A stretch of DNA of 64,000 nt from Bicyclus anynana (GCF_947172395.1 NC_069095.1:15102271-15166270), one strand, 5' to 3'. Shown: positions 1 to 11,255, counted from the stretch's first letter. The notes: generated by a model not told the origin, from the letters alone. Program-made: numbers and translations.

Positions 1-1
1 C

Positions 2-2278
2 CATAGCCCCATTCTTCTGTCTATCCAGAGTCCAGACAAATCCAACGTTACTCTTAATAAGTCAACTAAACCTAAAATACGAACTATATATGATTATGAT
101 GGTATTCGTAAGGACCTAAATAATACCTCTTGGTCTGACGTCTGTTCTCAACGAGACGTCAACATAATGGCGGACATGCTAGTAAGCAAATTGCAGTTGA
201 TAATTGACAACAATACTAAACTAAAAACCATATCACGCAGGAATCAACCCCTTAAACCATGGCTCACTTATGGAGTAGTCAAATGTATAAAAAAACGTGA
301 TAAACTTCATAAAAAAGCTAGAAAGTCGCCTAGTAATGTTGTGATACAGTATAAATATAAGCAATACAGGAATATATGTCACAATATTATCAAATCGCTC
401 AAAAAACAATATTATAAAAGTGAACTTGATAATAGCCGGGGTAATCCGAAAAAAACATGGAAGGTTATTAAAGACGTCTGCAATTTAGATAGTAAAAGGA
501 CTTTACCTAAAGAATTATTAACAATTGACGTTACACCTGTAAAATCGCTTAACATTGTCAATGATTTCTTCACATCAGTAGGCCAAAACTTAGCAGATAA
601 AACATTGTCACTAATTAAAGAATCAAACTGTAGCTTATCAATGAAAGCTATAAAGGACACAGCACCTTTGCACTCGATGGTCTTGCTTCCCACGGATCCC
701 CATGAAGTGTCGGTAGTTATTTCCTCACTGAAACCAGGTAGTGCTGCTGGATGGGATAATATTCAGACCAATATATTAAAGTACTTCCGAGATGCTGTTG
801 CCTATCCTATCTCCTGTTTATGCAACTTAAGTTTCGAAACAGGTTCTTTCCCCGTACGATTTAAAAAGGCAATAATTACACCAGTACATAAATCAGGTGA
901 TAAATCTCTACCAACAAACTTCAGACCTATTTCTTTGCTGCCGGTCTTGTCTAAAGTTGTAGAAAAGATCGTAAGTAAGCGACTTAATAATTATCTGGAA
1001 TCTAATAAATTAATTTCGTGCAATCAATTTGGATTTAGAAACGGCAAGTCTACCGAGGATGCTGTGCTTAAACTTACCACTAAAATTTTGGCAGATTTGG
1101 ATAGTAGTAAGAAATGCATGGGGGTATTTATTGACCTGCAAAAGGCTTTCGATACCGTTTCTATTCCTATTCTGCTAGCTCGTCTACAAAACGTCGGAAT
1201 TCGAGGTGTTGCTTTTGACTGGTTTCAAGACTACCTGACTGATCGGCAGCAATATGTAAGGGTTGATGAATTTTCCAGTTCTACTAGTTGTTGTAAATAT
1301 GGTGTTCCACAGGGTAGCACACTTGGTCCGATTTTATTTTTGATATATGTGAATGAACTCAGTGACATGAAATTTCCAGGGTCAGAAATATTCATGTTTG
1401 CTGATGATACCGTGCTACTGGTTAGTGGTAAGTCCTGGGATGAAATTAAGCGAACTGCAGAGGTGAATCTCTCGATATTAACTAAATGGCTTGAAGATAG
1501 CTTGTTAACATTAAATGTTGATAAAACGAAATTCATTTGTTTCAGTAAAACGCAAGTCACGTCTCCCAGTACTAACTTTAATATAACTATCCATGGATAC
1601 CCATGCAACAGATCATCAAATAATACGCTGGGCAGTTCTTGTTGTTGCAAGCTATTGTGCAGAGTAGAAAATATTAAATATCTTGGTGTCAATATAGATA
1701 GCAATTTGAAATGGGATGTCCATGCAGGTGTGCTATCTAAACGTGTTCGTCGATTAATTTATGTATTTAAAAGCTTAAGAGATGTTGCAGACAAAAACAC
1801 CATTCTATTAACTTATAAAGCACTATGTCATTGTTTACTGAATTACTGTATTCTTGTTTGGGGTGCTATGTCGAAAACATATATGTTACAAATCGAGAGA
1901 TCCCAACGTGCCGTTCTTAAAGTATGTTTATCCTTGCCGTTTCGCCATCCAACTTCTGATCTATATAAACAAGCTAAAGTTCTGAGTGTTAGAAAGACAT
2001 TTGTCTGTCAAAGCCTACGTTTGTATCATCGTGAATTGGTTCCTTTAATCCCTATAACTTCTTCTAGAAGAAATACATGCCCTAGACCATTAGTTGCAAG
2101 CTGTTTTGCTCGTAAACAATACCTATATATTGCTCCACGTATTTATAACTTATTACAAAAAAATAAACTCAGTATCAGAAAATTAGGTAATCATGCTTTT
2201 AAGACGTACATATTTAACTGGTTAATTGATTGCGATTACAACTATGTCGAAAATCTAATCGTTCAACATATTCTTTAA
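2..2278 (+). CDS. LINE ORF2: endonuclease C-terminus plus reverse transcriptase (5' end outside the window)
   Basis: This is the polyprotein that nicks target DNA and copies the element's RNA. The frame is open from base 2, so the first in-window ATG (167) is internal and not the real start. The first residues, HSPILLSI, fit the last strand of an apurinic-type endonuclease after its SDH motif. Counting from the ATG at 167, reverse transcriptase motifs appear in order: FRPISLLPVL near 252, NQFGFRNGKST near 285, FIDLQKAFDTV near 322, GVPQGSTLGPILFLIYVNEL near 380, and the catalytic FADDT with Asp413-Asp414 (DNA 1403-1408). The C-terminus has the usual LINE thumb and a Cys/His-poor tail ending APRIYNLL and then the stop at 2276. 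No frameshift or internal stop is seen over 2.27 kb, so it may be functional if its 5' part is whole. No RNase H domain is visible. Confidence 0.92.
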   Translation, partial: HSPILLSIQSPDKSNVTLNKSTKPKIRTIYDYDGIRKDLNNTSWSDVCSQRDVNIMADMLVSKLQLIIDNNTKLKTISRRNQPLKPWLTYGVVKCIKKRDKLHKKARKSPSNVVIQYKYKQYRNICHNIIKSLKKQYYKSELDNSRGNPKKTWKVIKDVCNLDSKRTLPKELLTIDVTPVKSLNIVNDFFTSVGQNLADKTLSLIKESNCSLSMKAIKDTAPLHSMVLLPTDPHEVSVVISSLKPGSAAGWDNIQTNILKYFRDAVAYPISCLCNLSFETGSFPVRFKKAIITPVHKSGDKSLPTNFRPISLLPVLSKVVEKIVSKRLNNYLESNKLISCNQFGFRNGKSTEDAVLKLTTKILADLDSSKKCMGVFIDLQKAFDTVSIPILLARLQNVGIRGVAFDWFQDYLTDRQQYVRVDEFSSSTSCCKYGVPQGSTLGPILFLIYVNELSDMKFPGSEIFMFADDTVLLVSGKSWDEIKRTAEVNLSILTKWLEDSLLTLNVDKTKFICFSKTQVTSPSTNFNITIHGYPCNRSSNNTLGSSCCCKLLCRVENIKYLGVNIDSNLKWDVHAGVLSKRVRRLIYVFKSLRDVADKNTILLTYKALCHCLLNYCILVWGAMSKTYMLQIERSQRAVLKVCLSLPFRHPTSDLYKQAKVLSVRKTFVCQSLRLYHRELVPLIPITSSRRNTCPRPLVASCFARKQYLYIAPRIYNLLQKNKLSIRKLGNHAFKTYIFNWLIDCDYNYVENLIVQHIL

Positions 2279-2330
2279 ACTCGAATACATGAGGATACTT
2301 TTCTTAGCAAGCGCGTTCATACTTAATTAA

Positions 2331-2377
2331 ACACACACTCGCATACACACCCACACACACACACACACGCACCCACA

Positions 2378-2418
<41 letters not shown>

Positions 2419-2430
2419 CCACACAAAAAT
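2331..2430. repeat. (AC)n microsatellite in LINE 3' UTR
   Basis: Interrupted AC/CACC repeat directly after the reverse transcriptase frame, inside the retrotransposon's 3' UTR. Confidence 0.9.
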
Positions 2431-2439
2431 GGGAATCCA

Positions 2440-2479
2440 CTGGCTCCCAAGATACAGTTACAGCTAGTTTGGGAGCCAG
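2440..2479 (+). other. 3' UTR stem-loop of the LINE
   Basis: Perfect 11-bp inverted repeat: CTGGCTCCCAA at 2440-2450 pairs with TTGGGAGCCAG at 2469-2479 across an 18-nt loop. Its position just before the terminal tail fits the 3' structure that CR1/L2-like reverse transcriptases recognise; the role is inferred. Confidence 0.75.
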
Positions 2480-2845
2480 GGATCTACTCTTTTATTGTAT
2501 TAGAAATTTGTTACTGTGTGATTAATAAATAATTTTTATTTTTATTTATTTTATTTTATATGCCCATTGTGTCTAGGCATAACTTCAGATATCATGTCCA
2601 TAGTTGCTCATCAGTTAGCTTTAAGCCAAAAAAAAGTCCGTAGCAAAAGGGAAAATATAAAAAATCACCTTATATCCTTGAATAATAGAGGTTCTGGACC
2701 CTTGAAACCTGCTATCTTACCACCCATAGGGTAGCTGGGTACTTTGGCAGTAGCTTCCCTTCTCCCTTCGCCCTAAAAGAGTGATCAATCACTGGTAAAC
2801 CGTAATGCTCATGAGCATACCTCCACTACTAAATTAATGTAAGTA

Positions 2846-3020
2846 TTACTAAGAATACAATAAGGAACTTAAGCTAACTTATCTTAATAACTATACAAAT
2901 CATGCCCACGTGGAATGGTGGCAAGAATACTGGCTGCATTTCCGCACTGGACAGACAGGCTGATTTTTGCGCAATAAATGAGCTACCCCTTCTTCTGTCT
3001 TCTGTGACCAGTCAAGGCAA
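2846..3020 (-). mobile_element. 5'-truncated LINE 3' end
   Basis: Read on the minus strand this matches 34800-35068 on the plus strand: the same end of a coding frame (…LAVQRGNAA-type residues), then the shared 3' UTR words AAGTTAGCTTAAGTTCC and TTATTGTATTCTT. Both copies contain only the last ~60 codons plus a short UTR, so they are 5'-truncated insertions of one family in opposite orientation. Confidence 0.65.
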
Positions 3021-3554
3021 ATAAGTCGTAATGATTCGCAGAATTTCGAAAATTATTTAATCAGAGAGAACCTACCTAGATTCCAGGCTTGGGGTCCAAA
3101 CCCCAAAATGAAATATGTGAGTTGATAAATTTTTCACTTTCATGAGGCATTTCAAACTATCGCAGGCTATCGTTCTAAAAGCGTGAAGCTGTATCAAATT
3201 TCTCGCGTTCAAAGTTCCCGTTTGACTCGCAATAAATTGGAATTATTGTAAATGTATGATAGCAATCCGTTTACACGCAGAAGCTGCTAACTTCTTGTCT
3301 CCGGGTAAGCGACGAGTGAAATCGCGTTAGGTGGGGGAGCGTAAACAGGAATTTATTACGCTCTGGATAACTGGCTGACATATTGAGAATATTTTCAAAT
3401 AAAAGCGAGACATGATTTGGAAATAAATTTAAGGAAACTTTTGAGATATTAAAATAAGATAGCAATGATTGTTAAACAGCTTTTGAAATGGAGATTCTGT
3501 ATTCAACTTCTATTGTTGTTTGTACGTTTGTACGGCTGCTGTTTTCTTAAAATA

Positions 3555-3592
<38 letters not shown>
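3555..3592. repeat. (AC)n microsatellite
   Basis: Nineteen uninterrupted AC/CA units. Confidence 0.95.
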
Positions 3593-3593
<1 letters not shown>

Positions 3594-4050
3594 TCGGCTT
3601 TATAATATTAGTGTAATTAAAATTAAAAAATTTTTACAGAGACATGTAAACTTAAATTCTTTCAAACCAATATCATGTCATTATGGTTTAGTTTTATAGC
3701 TAATAAAGTACGACTGAGGTTCTAGGGTTAACAGCACATACTTAACCTAAATCCTAAGCGTGTTCAATGTGCTGTTCAATTATGCACATGAGGCGCGAAT
3801 GGGTTCACGCTAATAAATTCTTCGCACCTTAGCATTATAACAAGGTTTGGCGCCTCATGGTTTATTCACAAACTCTAAAGGGCATACGATGAATTTACGT
3901 AAAAGTATATTACTGTATCTACACCTAACTATACATAGATGCTTGTGAAAAATCGACTGTATTATTTTAAGGGTTCACGTTTAATCTGATAAAGGTTTTC
4001 TCGCATCGGTCGAAAAGTGGCATATAAAAACTAAGCATACCTGCCTACCT

Positions 4051-4325
4051 CTCCCCGGCTGGGCAGATTGAGATTTCCTAAATTTGTCCAGGTCTAGCTG
4101 GTGGGAGGCTTCGGCCGCGGCTAGTTACCACCCTACCAGCAAAGACGTACCGCCAAGCGATTTAGCGTTCCGGTACGATGTCGTGTAGAAACCGAAAGGA
4201 GTGTGGATTTTCATCCTCCTCCTAACAAGTTAGCTCGCTTCCATCTTAGATTGCAGCAGCAGCATCATTACTTACCATCAGGTGAGATTCTAGTCAAGGG
4301 CTAACATGTAAAGAATTAAAAAAAG
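4051..4325 (+). mobile_element. SINE family A, nearly full body, head truncated
   Basis: Family A is a tRNA-derived lepidopteran SINE with copies throughout the window. Full copies start GGCCTCCGTGGCGC, carry a pol III B box GGTTCGATCC, and end ACTTGTA(A/G)AGAA followed by an A-rich tail. This copy starts after the B box (CCCCGGCTGGG at 4053) and keeps the whole body and A-rich end. Confidence 0.85.
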
Positions 4326-4502
4326 AACCTAAATAAGCCAGAATTCTAAATTAGCAATCGATATTGCGAATATGTTGTATGTCGTTAGCAAATACTTGTT
4401 CTTTAGATAAATTCAACTAAAATGTTTGAAAAACAAAATATTTACAAGTCATTGAATCCAAAATTGTAGGTACTTTATGAGTAATGAAATAATTTTATTA
4501 CA

Positions 4503-4675
4503 TACTGGTGGACGCCCGCGACTTCGTCCGCCCTTAGACCTCTTTAATCCAGCCCTATTGCAAAATCAGTTCTTTGTGGATACCTACTAACAATAAACTA
4601 CCTCCTTGCCAAATTTCAGCTTTGTACACAAAGCAGTTTTCGAGATTTCGTGATTGATGACCTTTCGCATTTATA
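4503..4675 (+). mobile_element. Lep1-like interspersed repeat, variant subtype
   Basis: Begins with the family hallmark GACGCCCGCGACTTCGTCCG at 4510 and contains the CCAAATTTCAGC word. Its body (GATTTCGTGATTGATGA end) differs from the main subtype and matches the inverted copy at 41128-41312. I associate this hallmark with non-autonomous Helitron-type repeats of Lepidoptera; the classification is from memory. Confidence 0.7.
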
Positions 4676-4717
4676 TATTAAGATTGATGTAGGTACGTAA
4701 TGCATTATACCATATTT

Positions 4718-4975
4718 TTAGCAGACTCAGAAGTGGATTTCAAAAATAAGAAAACCAATGTCGAATAGAGGTTATAATATACTATATTTGTCAGGACAAC
4801 TTAATTAACAAATCAAACTGTAACCAAAATAAGACCCTAGAATGGCAGAAAATGAGCTTGAGTGGAGTCAAAACTTGTGAACGTTGTGTGCAGGGTGAAA
4901 GACGTCATTGACATTTAATAAACACAGCTCTTTTCCACTCAAGTCACTATCCCCACTTATCCCAATTCCCAAGTA
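4718..4975 (+). repeat. diverged direct repeat, copy 1
   Basis: Shares long blocks with 6172-6385: GACTCA(G/A)AAGTG, CAACTTAATTAACAAATCAA, ACCAAAATAAGACCCTA, CTTGTGAACGTTGTGTG and TTTTCCACTCAAGTCACT. The first copy has about 45 extra bases in the middle (4840-4885). No coding frame. Confidence 0.75.
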
Positions 4976-6171
4976 ACGAGCGCCTTATATCGCAAGTTTT
5001 TCCCGCTAACTGATTGCTACCCCTCTCTAAATCCCTACTCTTTACGAAACAAGTCGCACCACCTAGTGTCGGCATGAGCCAACACGAGATCGAGCGATGT
5101 CATATTCGTCTCAAACTACTATTTCCTACAGTATATTATTTAATTCAGATAATTCAAGTTTTATGATTAGAATATAATATTATGAACTCTCATGAACTCA
5201 TAAAAGCGCATTATTAACTGTATAATTTTAATCTTTCAGTTTATTAATACAATATCTACATTTTTCTTCACCCGAGATTGAACAGGTATCTAGAGACAGG
5301 ACGTGCTTTATCTCTGATCGCGGCGTCTCATCCCATCAAACTGAATGCCAACAACGTTTTTGGTTTTACTAAAGAAAAAACTCATACTCAATATAAATAG
5401 ATTGATAGGTATTTAAATAGAGCCGAAAGTTTGTGTTTGTTAATACCATGTGTGAAATAGCTTTTATTGGAAGCGTACTGCGTACCTATGCGTATTATAA
5501 AGGTGATTGAAAGTAATTTTTTTTTTTGGTTGCTGACGTTGGCCTCTCTAGCTAAGATAACCAACCTACTGGCAAAGATGTACCGCTAAGCGATTAAGCG
5601 TTCATTTAGCTTCTTAAAGATAAGAGTAGGCCATGTACTTACTAATTCTTCAGTATATAGATTTTTTTGAAACCCCTGCAATATACTGCCATGTAGCTTT
5701 GTCTAGTTTGAATTGTATTCGTATTCGACGAAAAATTTCGCCTTACCGATAGGTTTTTTATCTGTATCACCTCTTATTTGGATTACGTTTAAACTTTTGA
5801 AATAATACGTCAAATGTTACCTTAAAAATGTGATTGTTATTGAGCGAACATATAAAACACGTAAGAAAAAGTAACGCGTGAAAATTTGTGTAATAAGGAA
5901 AATTCCATTACGTCTATCAAGTTGAGACTTCAATAACAAGGGCGGTGGTAACATCTTCAAACGGGGAAATAAAACGCTAACAAGGGGATGTGCCTACTGA
6001 ATATTCTATTTATACGAAAAATTACACGAACCGGGGTGAAACGGTGCGGGGCGGGGACGAGGTAATCGAGGCGAGAGACAATAAACGTGAAATGTGAAAT
6101 GCAAAGCAATGGAGTCTCATGCTTGCTTTCACAATGCGATACGATCTTTTTATACTTCTAGTTGATCTTGT
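4976..6171. other. spacer between direct repeats
   Basis: AT-rich, no convincing gene. Contains a SINE A scrap at 5530-5607; nothing else recognised. Confidence 0.5.
5530..5607 (+). mobile_element. SINE family A fragment
   Basis: About 78 bp of family A body only: GGCAAAGATGTACCGCTAAG is the diagnostic block. Both ends missing. Confidence 0.6.
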
Positions 6172-6385
6172 TTTAGCGGACTCAAAAGTGATTACAAAAA
6201 TAAGAAAGCTAATGTCGAACAAAAGTTATTCACAACATTTATCAGCACAACTTAATTAACAAATCAAACTGTTACCAAAATAAGACCCTACTTGTGAACG
6301 TTGTGTGTAGGGTTAAAGGCGCCTTTGACAGGTATCTAACACTCCCCTTTTCCACTCAAGTCACTCTCCCCGCCTATCGCAAGTA
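6172..6385 (+). repeat. diverged direct repeat, copy 2
   Basis: Second copy of the 4718-4975 unit, 1.45 kb downstream in the same orientation. Could be a local duplication or two insertions of an unnamed element. Confidence 0.75.
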
Positions 6386-7033
6386 ACCCATAAAGAATTA
6401 CACAACAAGAGATGTGGACAGCTCGAACGCCACGAGCACACTGAAGCCGTCCGTATCGCAAATCGTTGCAAAGCGGCGATAACACTTGTAATTTTCTTGT
6501 TGCATCAAATAAAAAACTAGATTTGAGAAGTAGAAATGTATCATCAAGCAAACATCGGGGCTATAATGACTGCGCAAATAGTCCTGTTGCAACTTCAGAG
6601 CGGACTGCTTGTTTGATATCTTATTATTCCACCTAATTAAGTTTCTTCTATGCCAGCACGCTCAAACTTAAATTGCTAATCATCAGAATTCAGACCTGAT
6701 TATAAAACAAAGTATCGCTACAGCAGTAATATCAACCGTAAGCTAAAGTACATTTTGTTAATGCATTTTATGTCGCCTGTGAACATAGAATAGCAAAGTA
6801 TATATTTGTATTGTTTGCTCTTAAACCCCAAGTGAAATTATTTGAAGTGTTTTGCTCGAGGAGAGTGTAGTAATTACATAAGAATCGGTAAAATAAATGA
6901 TTTAAGATATCATATATAGTTTATGTTCGAGAGACAACGAAACAACGACCACAAATTATTTAAATAAAAGACACAGTTTGTACAGCACTGAATCCTCTTT
7001 TACCACATTTACCTATTTGTCAAATTTTACTAA
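6386..7033. other. intergenic, nothing recognised
   Basis: AT-rich; short frames here lack start context, splice sites or motifs. Confidence 0.5.
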
Positions 7034-7090
7034 TTTTAACCGACTCCAAAAAAAGGAGGAGGTTCTCAATTCGAGTCTGTTTTTTTTTTG
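7034..7090 (+). mobile_element. MITE terminus, CCGACTTCAAAAAAGGAGG family
   Basis: Single end of a short inverted-repeat element also seen at 24237-24290 (plus) and, with both ends, at 28050-28262. The shared end reads AACCGACTYCAAAAAAAGGA, then GGAGGTT and TCTCAATTCGA. Confidence 0.6.
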
Positions 7091-7454
7091 TATTACAGGC
7101 TTGTAGTTAAATAAGTCGTAGAGTTTAAACAACATTAAGTGTTGTCACCTTGATTGTAACTGGTCGACTATAGGCCGTTACGTGATGACACAGTTGCGAA
7201 GAAATTGTTTTTTTTTATTTCATACCTATCTACATGATACTATATTATTGAATATTATTATAACACTAGCGGAGCAGACATACGGTTGTATTCTCGAACT
7301 TTGGCTTGCCTTCTATGAGTGGAGTAAGATTTTAATTATAATAGCAAGAGTCAATATCATGAATGATCATGGGTGGAAGTGTAGGATCGCATCGGACTCA
7401 ATTAAAACATGGACCCATTCTAATAAAAATAAAATGTTTTATCCTAAACCATTT

Positions 7455-7770
7455 CATCATCATCATTATCAGCCGATGGACGTCCACTGCTGGACATAGG
7501 CCTCTTGCATGGACTTCCATAGAAAACAGTCTCGAGCCGACAGCATCCTGCAACCCGCTTGATGTCTACGATCCACTTAGTGGGGGGTCGACCAACAATG
7601 CGATTTCCGGTGCGGGGTCGCCATTTCAGCACCTTGGGACCCCAACGTCCATCGGCTCTTCAAACTACCCATACTACTGTGGCCTGCCCATTGCCACTTC
7701 AGCTTCGCGACTCGCTGAGCTATGTCAGTGACTTTCATTCGTCTGCGGATCTTCTCATTTCTGAGGAGTC
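7455..7770 (-). mobile_element. RTE-type LINE, 3' end
   Basis: Minus-strand copy of the RTE family best preserved at 21063-21434. It shows the (GAT)n terminal tail (CATCATCATCATTATC on plus), then GCCGATGGACGTCCACTGC, and encodes decayed residues including RPRTGNRIVGRPPTKW and DIKRVAG. 5'-truncated. Confidence 0.85.
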
Positions 7771-8104
7771 ATTTACTTCACCAAAATGTAAAATGATCTC
7801 TTTAATTCTACCACATAATTCCATCCATCCATATACTTCACTCTAAATTCCAACATGATAATAGATTTTAACGATAAAGCTCTAAATACCATAAATTGCT
7901 TATAAGAATTTACCAACATACTATTTCATATTTCAATATTCATATTCTAAATACGTCAAATAGCTCGAGGTAACCAAAAGCTTTGATGTAAGCTAATAAT
8001 TGCGTTAAAGTGACGGAAATCATTGTTTAGAGAGAGATTGATACTCGGTGAGGTAAATATTGACGTATAATACCATCTTTAGAAAGGCGATATTTGAGTA
8101 GACC

Positions 8105-8259
8105 CAGTGGCGCACACAAGGTTTTAAATAGGGTAAGCACTATAGGTAGGTACCTACGTAGAAACCATACAAAATAGAAAATTCCTTCCTTAATCCAGGT
8201 CCGTAATGATTTCTTATGGTAGGCAGGGCCTTTTTGCATCTATGACGAGCGTGCCACTG
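8105..8259. mobile_element. hAT-like MITE, 155 bp, with 8-bp target duplication
   Basis: Terminal inverted repeats CAGTGGC(G/A)C at 8105-8113 and 8251-8259. Directly flanked by AGTAGACC (8097-8104) and AGCAGACC (8260-8267), an 8-bp direct repeat with one mismatch. An 8-bp duplication and CAGTGG ends are hallmarks of hAT transposons. Too short to code, so non-autonomous. Confidence 0.75.
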
Positions 8260-8489
8260 AGCAGACCTCTATGATCCAACATTTAAGTTTAGGTCGATAA
8301 CTATGGGTCTCATAAGAAGAATCAGAGACATTTAGAGCTAGCTATGCTCGGAGTATCTCTTCGAGATTGAATCAAAAATTAGGAGAGAGCAGACCAACAC
8401 TAATAAACTACAGAGTTTTTATCAACATTGCTAAATGAGTTACTTAGCAGAAGAAATGAATGGATGGGGCTCATAGTTTGAAGATCCGA

Positions 8490-8660
8490 TGCACGTTAGA
8501 ATTCCAAGGTGTGAGTATGGTGACCCCGCAGCAGAAAACGCAGTGTTAGATGACCCCTCCACCAGGTGTACTGACGACATTAAACGTGTCGTAGGAAGTC
8601 AATTTCAAGCAACAACGTTAGGACAGTTGTGTTTGAAGTCCCTACAAAAGGCTCAATTCT
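8490..8660 (+). mobile_element. RTE-type LINE fragment, strongly diverged
   Basis: Recognisable by CCAAGGTGTG…GGTGACCCCGCA, GCAGTGTTAGATGACCCC, CCACCAGGTG and GTCCCTACAAAAGGCT, the C-terminal coding end of the RTE family. Many substitutions and indels. Confidence 0.65.
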
Positions 8661-9243
8661 AATTCCAAATGCAGAAGATTTGCATCGATGATAATATGAA
8701 AATAATGATGCTGCTTGAAAGCAATTTAGCGGGAACTTTTTCTGCCTTCTGTTTTGTTTTCCAAGTCCCATAATGATGTTAAAATCAAATTAAAATATTA
8801 ATTTTGTTATTAACACAACAGCCTATTCATTGGACAAAGCGCGAGGTAACTTTTAATGGAGAAAGTTTGTTACAAGATATTGTGCCTTATCGCTTAATTC
8901 TTCTAACTTTGTAATTTGGTATGAATTAACTTAAACCTTATTTTCTCCCTTGTTGAGTTGCGATTATAAGAAACTGAATCCTACGCAAAAAATAGATAAA
9001 TATATAATATAGAAGTTGATATAGCTTTTTTACTCAGGAACAAAAGGACGAAAAAATAATATTTCTTAACAACTCAACCTGCGTTTTAAACCGGTCAAAT
9101 TTGACCTTCAAAATGTTATTCGAATTTTGAATCTGAATTTTACTATATTTTTGGGGATTCAGGCTGAATTTGACGTTTGATTTCTCTTCCTCTTAACTCA
9201 TCTCGACAGAATTAAAAACTTCAAATATACTTAATATCATTAA
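8661..9243. other. intergenic, nothing recognised
   Basis: AT-rich; no repeat family or gene identified. Confidence 0.5.
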
Positions 9244-9244
9244 G

Positions 9245-9556
9245 GAGCAGTGATAGCCTAGTGGATATGACCTCTGCCTCCGATTCCGGAGGGTGTGGGT
9301 TCGAATCCGGTCCCGGGCATGCACCTCCAACTTTTCAGTTGTGTGCATTTTAAGAAATTAAATATCACGTGTCTCAATCGGTGAAGGAAAACATCGTGAG
9401 GAAACCTGCATACCAGAGAATTATCTTCATTCTCTGCGTGTGTGAAGTCTGCCAATCCGCATTGGGCCAGCGTGGTGGACTATTGGCCTAACCCCTCTCA
9501 TTCTGAGAGGAGACTCGAGCTCAGCAGTGAGCCGAATATGGGTTGATGACGACGAC
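9245..9556 (+). mobile_element. SINE family B, full length
   Basis: Family B is a second tRNA-derived SINE: head AGCAGTGATAGCCYAGTGG (A box), TCCGGAGGGTGTGGGTTCGA (B box), body words ATTAAATATCACGTGTCTCA and CATCGTGAGGAAACCTGC, and end GAGCCGAATATGGGTTGATG followed by a GAC/GAT tail. This copy is complete and is the best reference in the window. Confidence 0.9.
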
Positions 9557-9716
9557 TTAATATCTCAACCAACTCAAACCTACAACCTCACGGTCAATAG
9601 ATGACTTGACTGCGATCTCACCTGACATCAGATCGCAGTCAGTAACGATGCATGAAAGAGGTACAACCTATTCTACCCACACCTCTGACAGTCTCTGCGC
9701 GACATCTCATAACCAA

Positions 9717-9797
9717 AAACTAAATCGCTTGGTGGTACGTCTTTACAGGTATGCACATGGTGTTGCGTGATACCATGGTCGAAGCCTGAATTGAGTC
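9717..9797 (-). mobile_element. SINE family A fragment
   Basis: Minus-strand scrap around CTAAATCGCTTGGTGGTACG with decayed flanks. Confidence 0.55.
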
Positions 9798-10539
9798 AAT
9801 TTACCTCTTTGTCGTAAAACGCATTAATACCACTTGCGGTCGTAAAAATGTAATTAACTGTCATATGCGTATATTACGAAACAGTTAATAACAAAATGCT
9901 AAGACTGTTTAACATACTTGTTTTATTATGTATTCTATGACACAGCTTAGTATCGTAAACTGTATGCGAGTGAAAAGGGTCGACATGTGGTAACATATGA
10001 GCACTCACTTCATAAATCGATTTTCCAATTTCTCCGTCATCATTGCCTTCGCGACCCAATTTCAGCGGCGCTGTCCGTCCGATTGTAGATAACACACATT
10101 TGAATCTCAGGAGGGCCGTGACTGACGCAGGATTGGATATGAGACGGTTTTTATCTGCTCCTGTGGCTACACTTTGGGGAAAACGTCGTAGATTGATCAG
10201 TCAGATGCGAACTTAGGTTTATTGGAAACTTTTTTTGGGCGATAAGCTCCTGCGAGAATTGTCCTTTTTGTAGCATATTTTGCTATATTTATACCTTACG
10301 AGAGATCATTCACAGCCTGTTTTAAAAGTCTCGTACAATAATTATCAAGCCTTCATTCTTACATATAGGAGAAGCTTAGATCCATCCCGCAGCTTCGATC
10401 CAGTTTTGTGGGCTCAAGATAAAATGTTTGATTTCTTTACGGTCTATCAAATGTAACGTATTACACCACCAACTTTCCAGCTTGGACGCTGTACAGTGGT
10501 GACTGTACAGCATCCGAGTGTCTAGAGGCTTATTTATAG
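9798..10539. other. intergenic, nothing recognised
   Basis: No gene or repeat family assigned. Confidence 0.5.
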
Positions 10540-10670
10540 TAATAATAATAATAGCCTTTATTAAATAATCACAAATATCTTTAAATTATTTACAAATTTA
10601 TTTCATTAACACCGGCGTGTTGAGATTGTCGTGCTCTTCAGCATAGGCCTCCCCTAGAGCCAGTATACCG
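10540..10670 (-). mobile_element. LINE 3' end, 5'-truncated
   Basis: On the minus strand a frame ends LGEAYAEEHDNLNTPVLMK with a TAA stop at 10598-10600, followed by a short UTR, AATAAAGG and a terminal (ATT)n run (plus AATAATAATAATA at 10540-10552). This layout is that of a severely 5'-truncated LINE. Its C-terminus is unlike the other LINE families here. Confidence 0.65.
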
Positions 10671-11255
10671 ATTTATAGTAATAGCTACTATAAAATACTA
10701 TATTATAAAACACTCCTAAGAAAGTCCTGTCCTTTGTCACCCTAAGGTGTAGGTGTAAGCCATATTTGCCTGTAATAAATACATTAATAGGAGGATTAAC
10801 ATACGCCCAACGTCATATCTCGTGAAGAGAAATAGACAAATTTAAGCCAATAGCAGCGCAACCGGAAATACCATTATCTATACCATTGCGTTGAGACGAA
10901 AGAGTTGGGACTGGAACAACTCCGGTGCCACTAGGCTCACTGGTGTTAGAAATAATTATGCCGTTAGTACTTCCCCAAATGAGTTCTGGCAAATAAAAAT
11001 AGTAGTATCTAGTATATACATATACGTAGTGTCATAATAAAGATATGTGTCCCACTAAAAGACCCCAGTTAGCACCTCACACAAACTTGGTGCACAAGGC
11101 GGTAATACTATTAAAACTTGGAACACTGATTGTGTCCAATTTAACTTATACTCGTAGCCGCGACGTGTATAACACTAAAGGTAGCGTAATCAAACCGAAT
11201 ATAAGCTTGAAATTACTATTTAAAAACAAAAATAATTAAACACATTTTCTAAATC
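10671..11255. other. intergenic, nothing recognised
   Basis: Contains no convincing frame or repeat. Confidence 0.45.

Larger units (their letters stand above)
1..2560 (+). mobile_element. non-LTR retrotransposon (LINE), CR1/Jockey-like, 3' part
   Basis: The element enters from the left edge and ends near 2560. It holds the end of the endonuclease, a complete reverse transcriptase frame, a 3' UTR with an AC microsatellite, an 11-bp hairpin (2440-2479) and an AT-rich tail of TTTTA/TTTAT-like units (about 2524-2559) instead of a pure poly(A). A hairpin followed by short tandem repeats is what I expect of CR1/L2/Rex-type LINE 3' ends. The intact frame suggests a fairly recent insertion. The clade is inferred from motifs and the tail and could be Jockey instead. 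Confidence 0.85.
2561..4050. other. intergenic, little recognised
   Basis: AT-rich sequence apart from the LINE fragment at 2846-3020 and the AC run at 3555-3592. GCAGGCTATCG near 3163 resembles a word shared with 17141 and 29249. No gene seen. Confidence 0.5.

Noticed and set aside
1231..1704. 157-codon minus-strand frame inside the LINE
   Set aside because: Antisense shadow of the intact reverse transcriptase frame; no motif of its own.
9245..9320. tRNA gene at the start of family B copies
   Set aside because: The same head repeats at many loci joined to the same non-tRNA body, so it is a SINE promoter.
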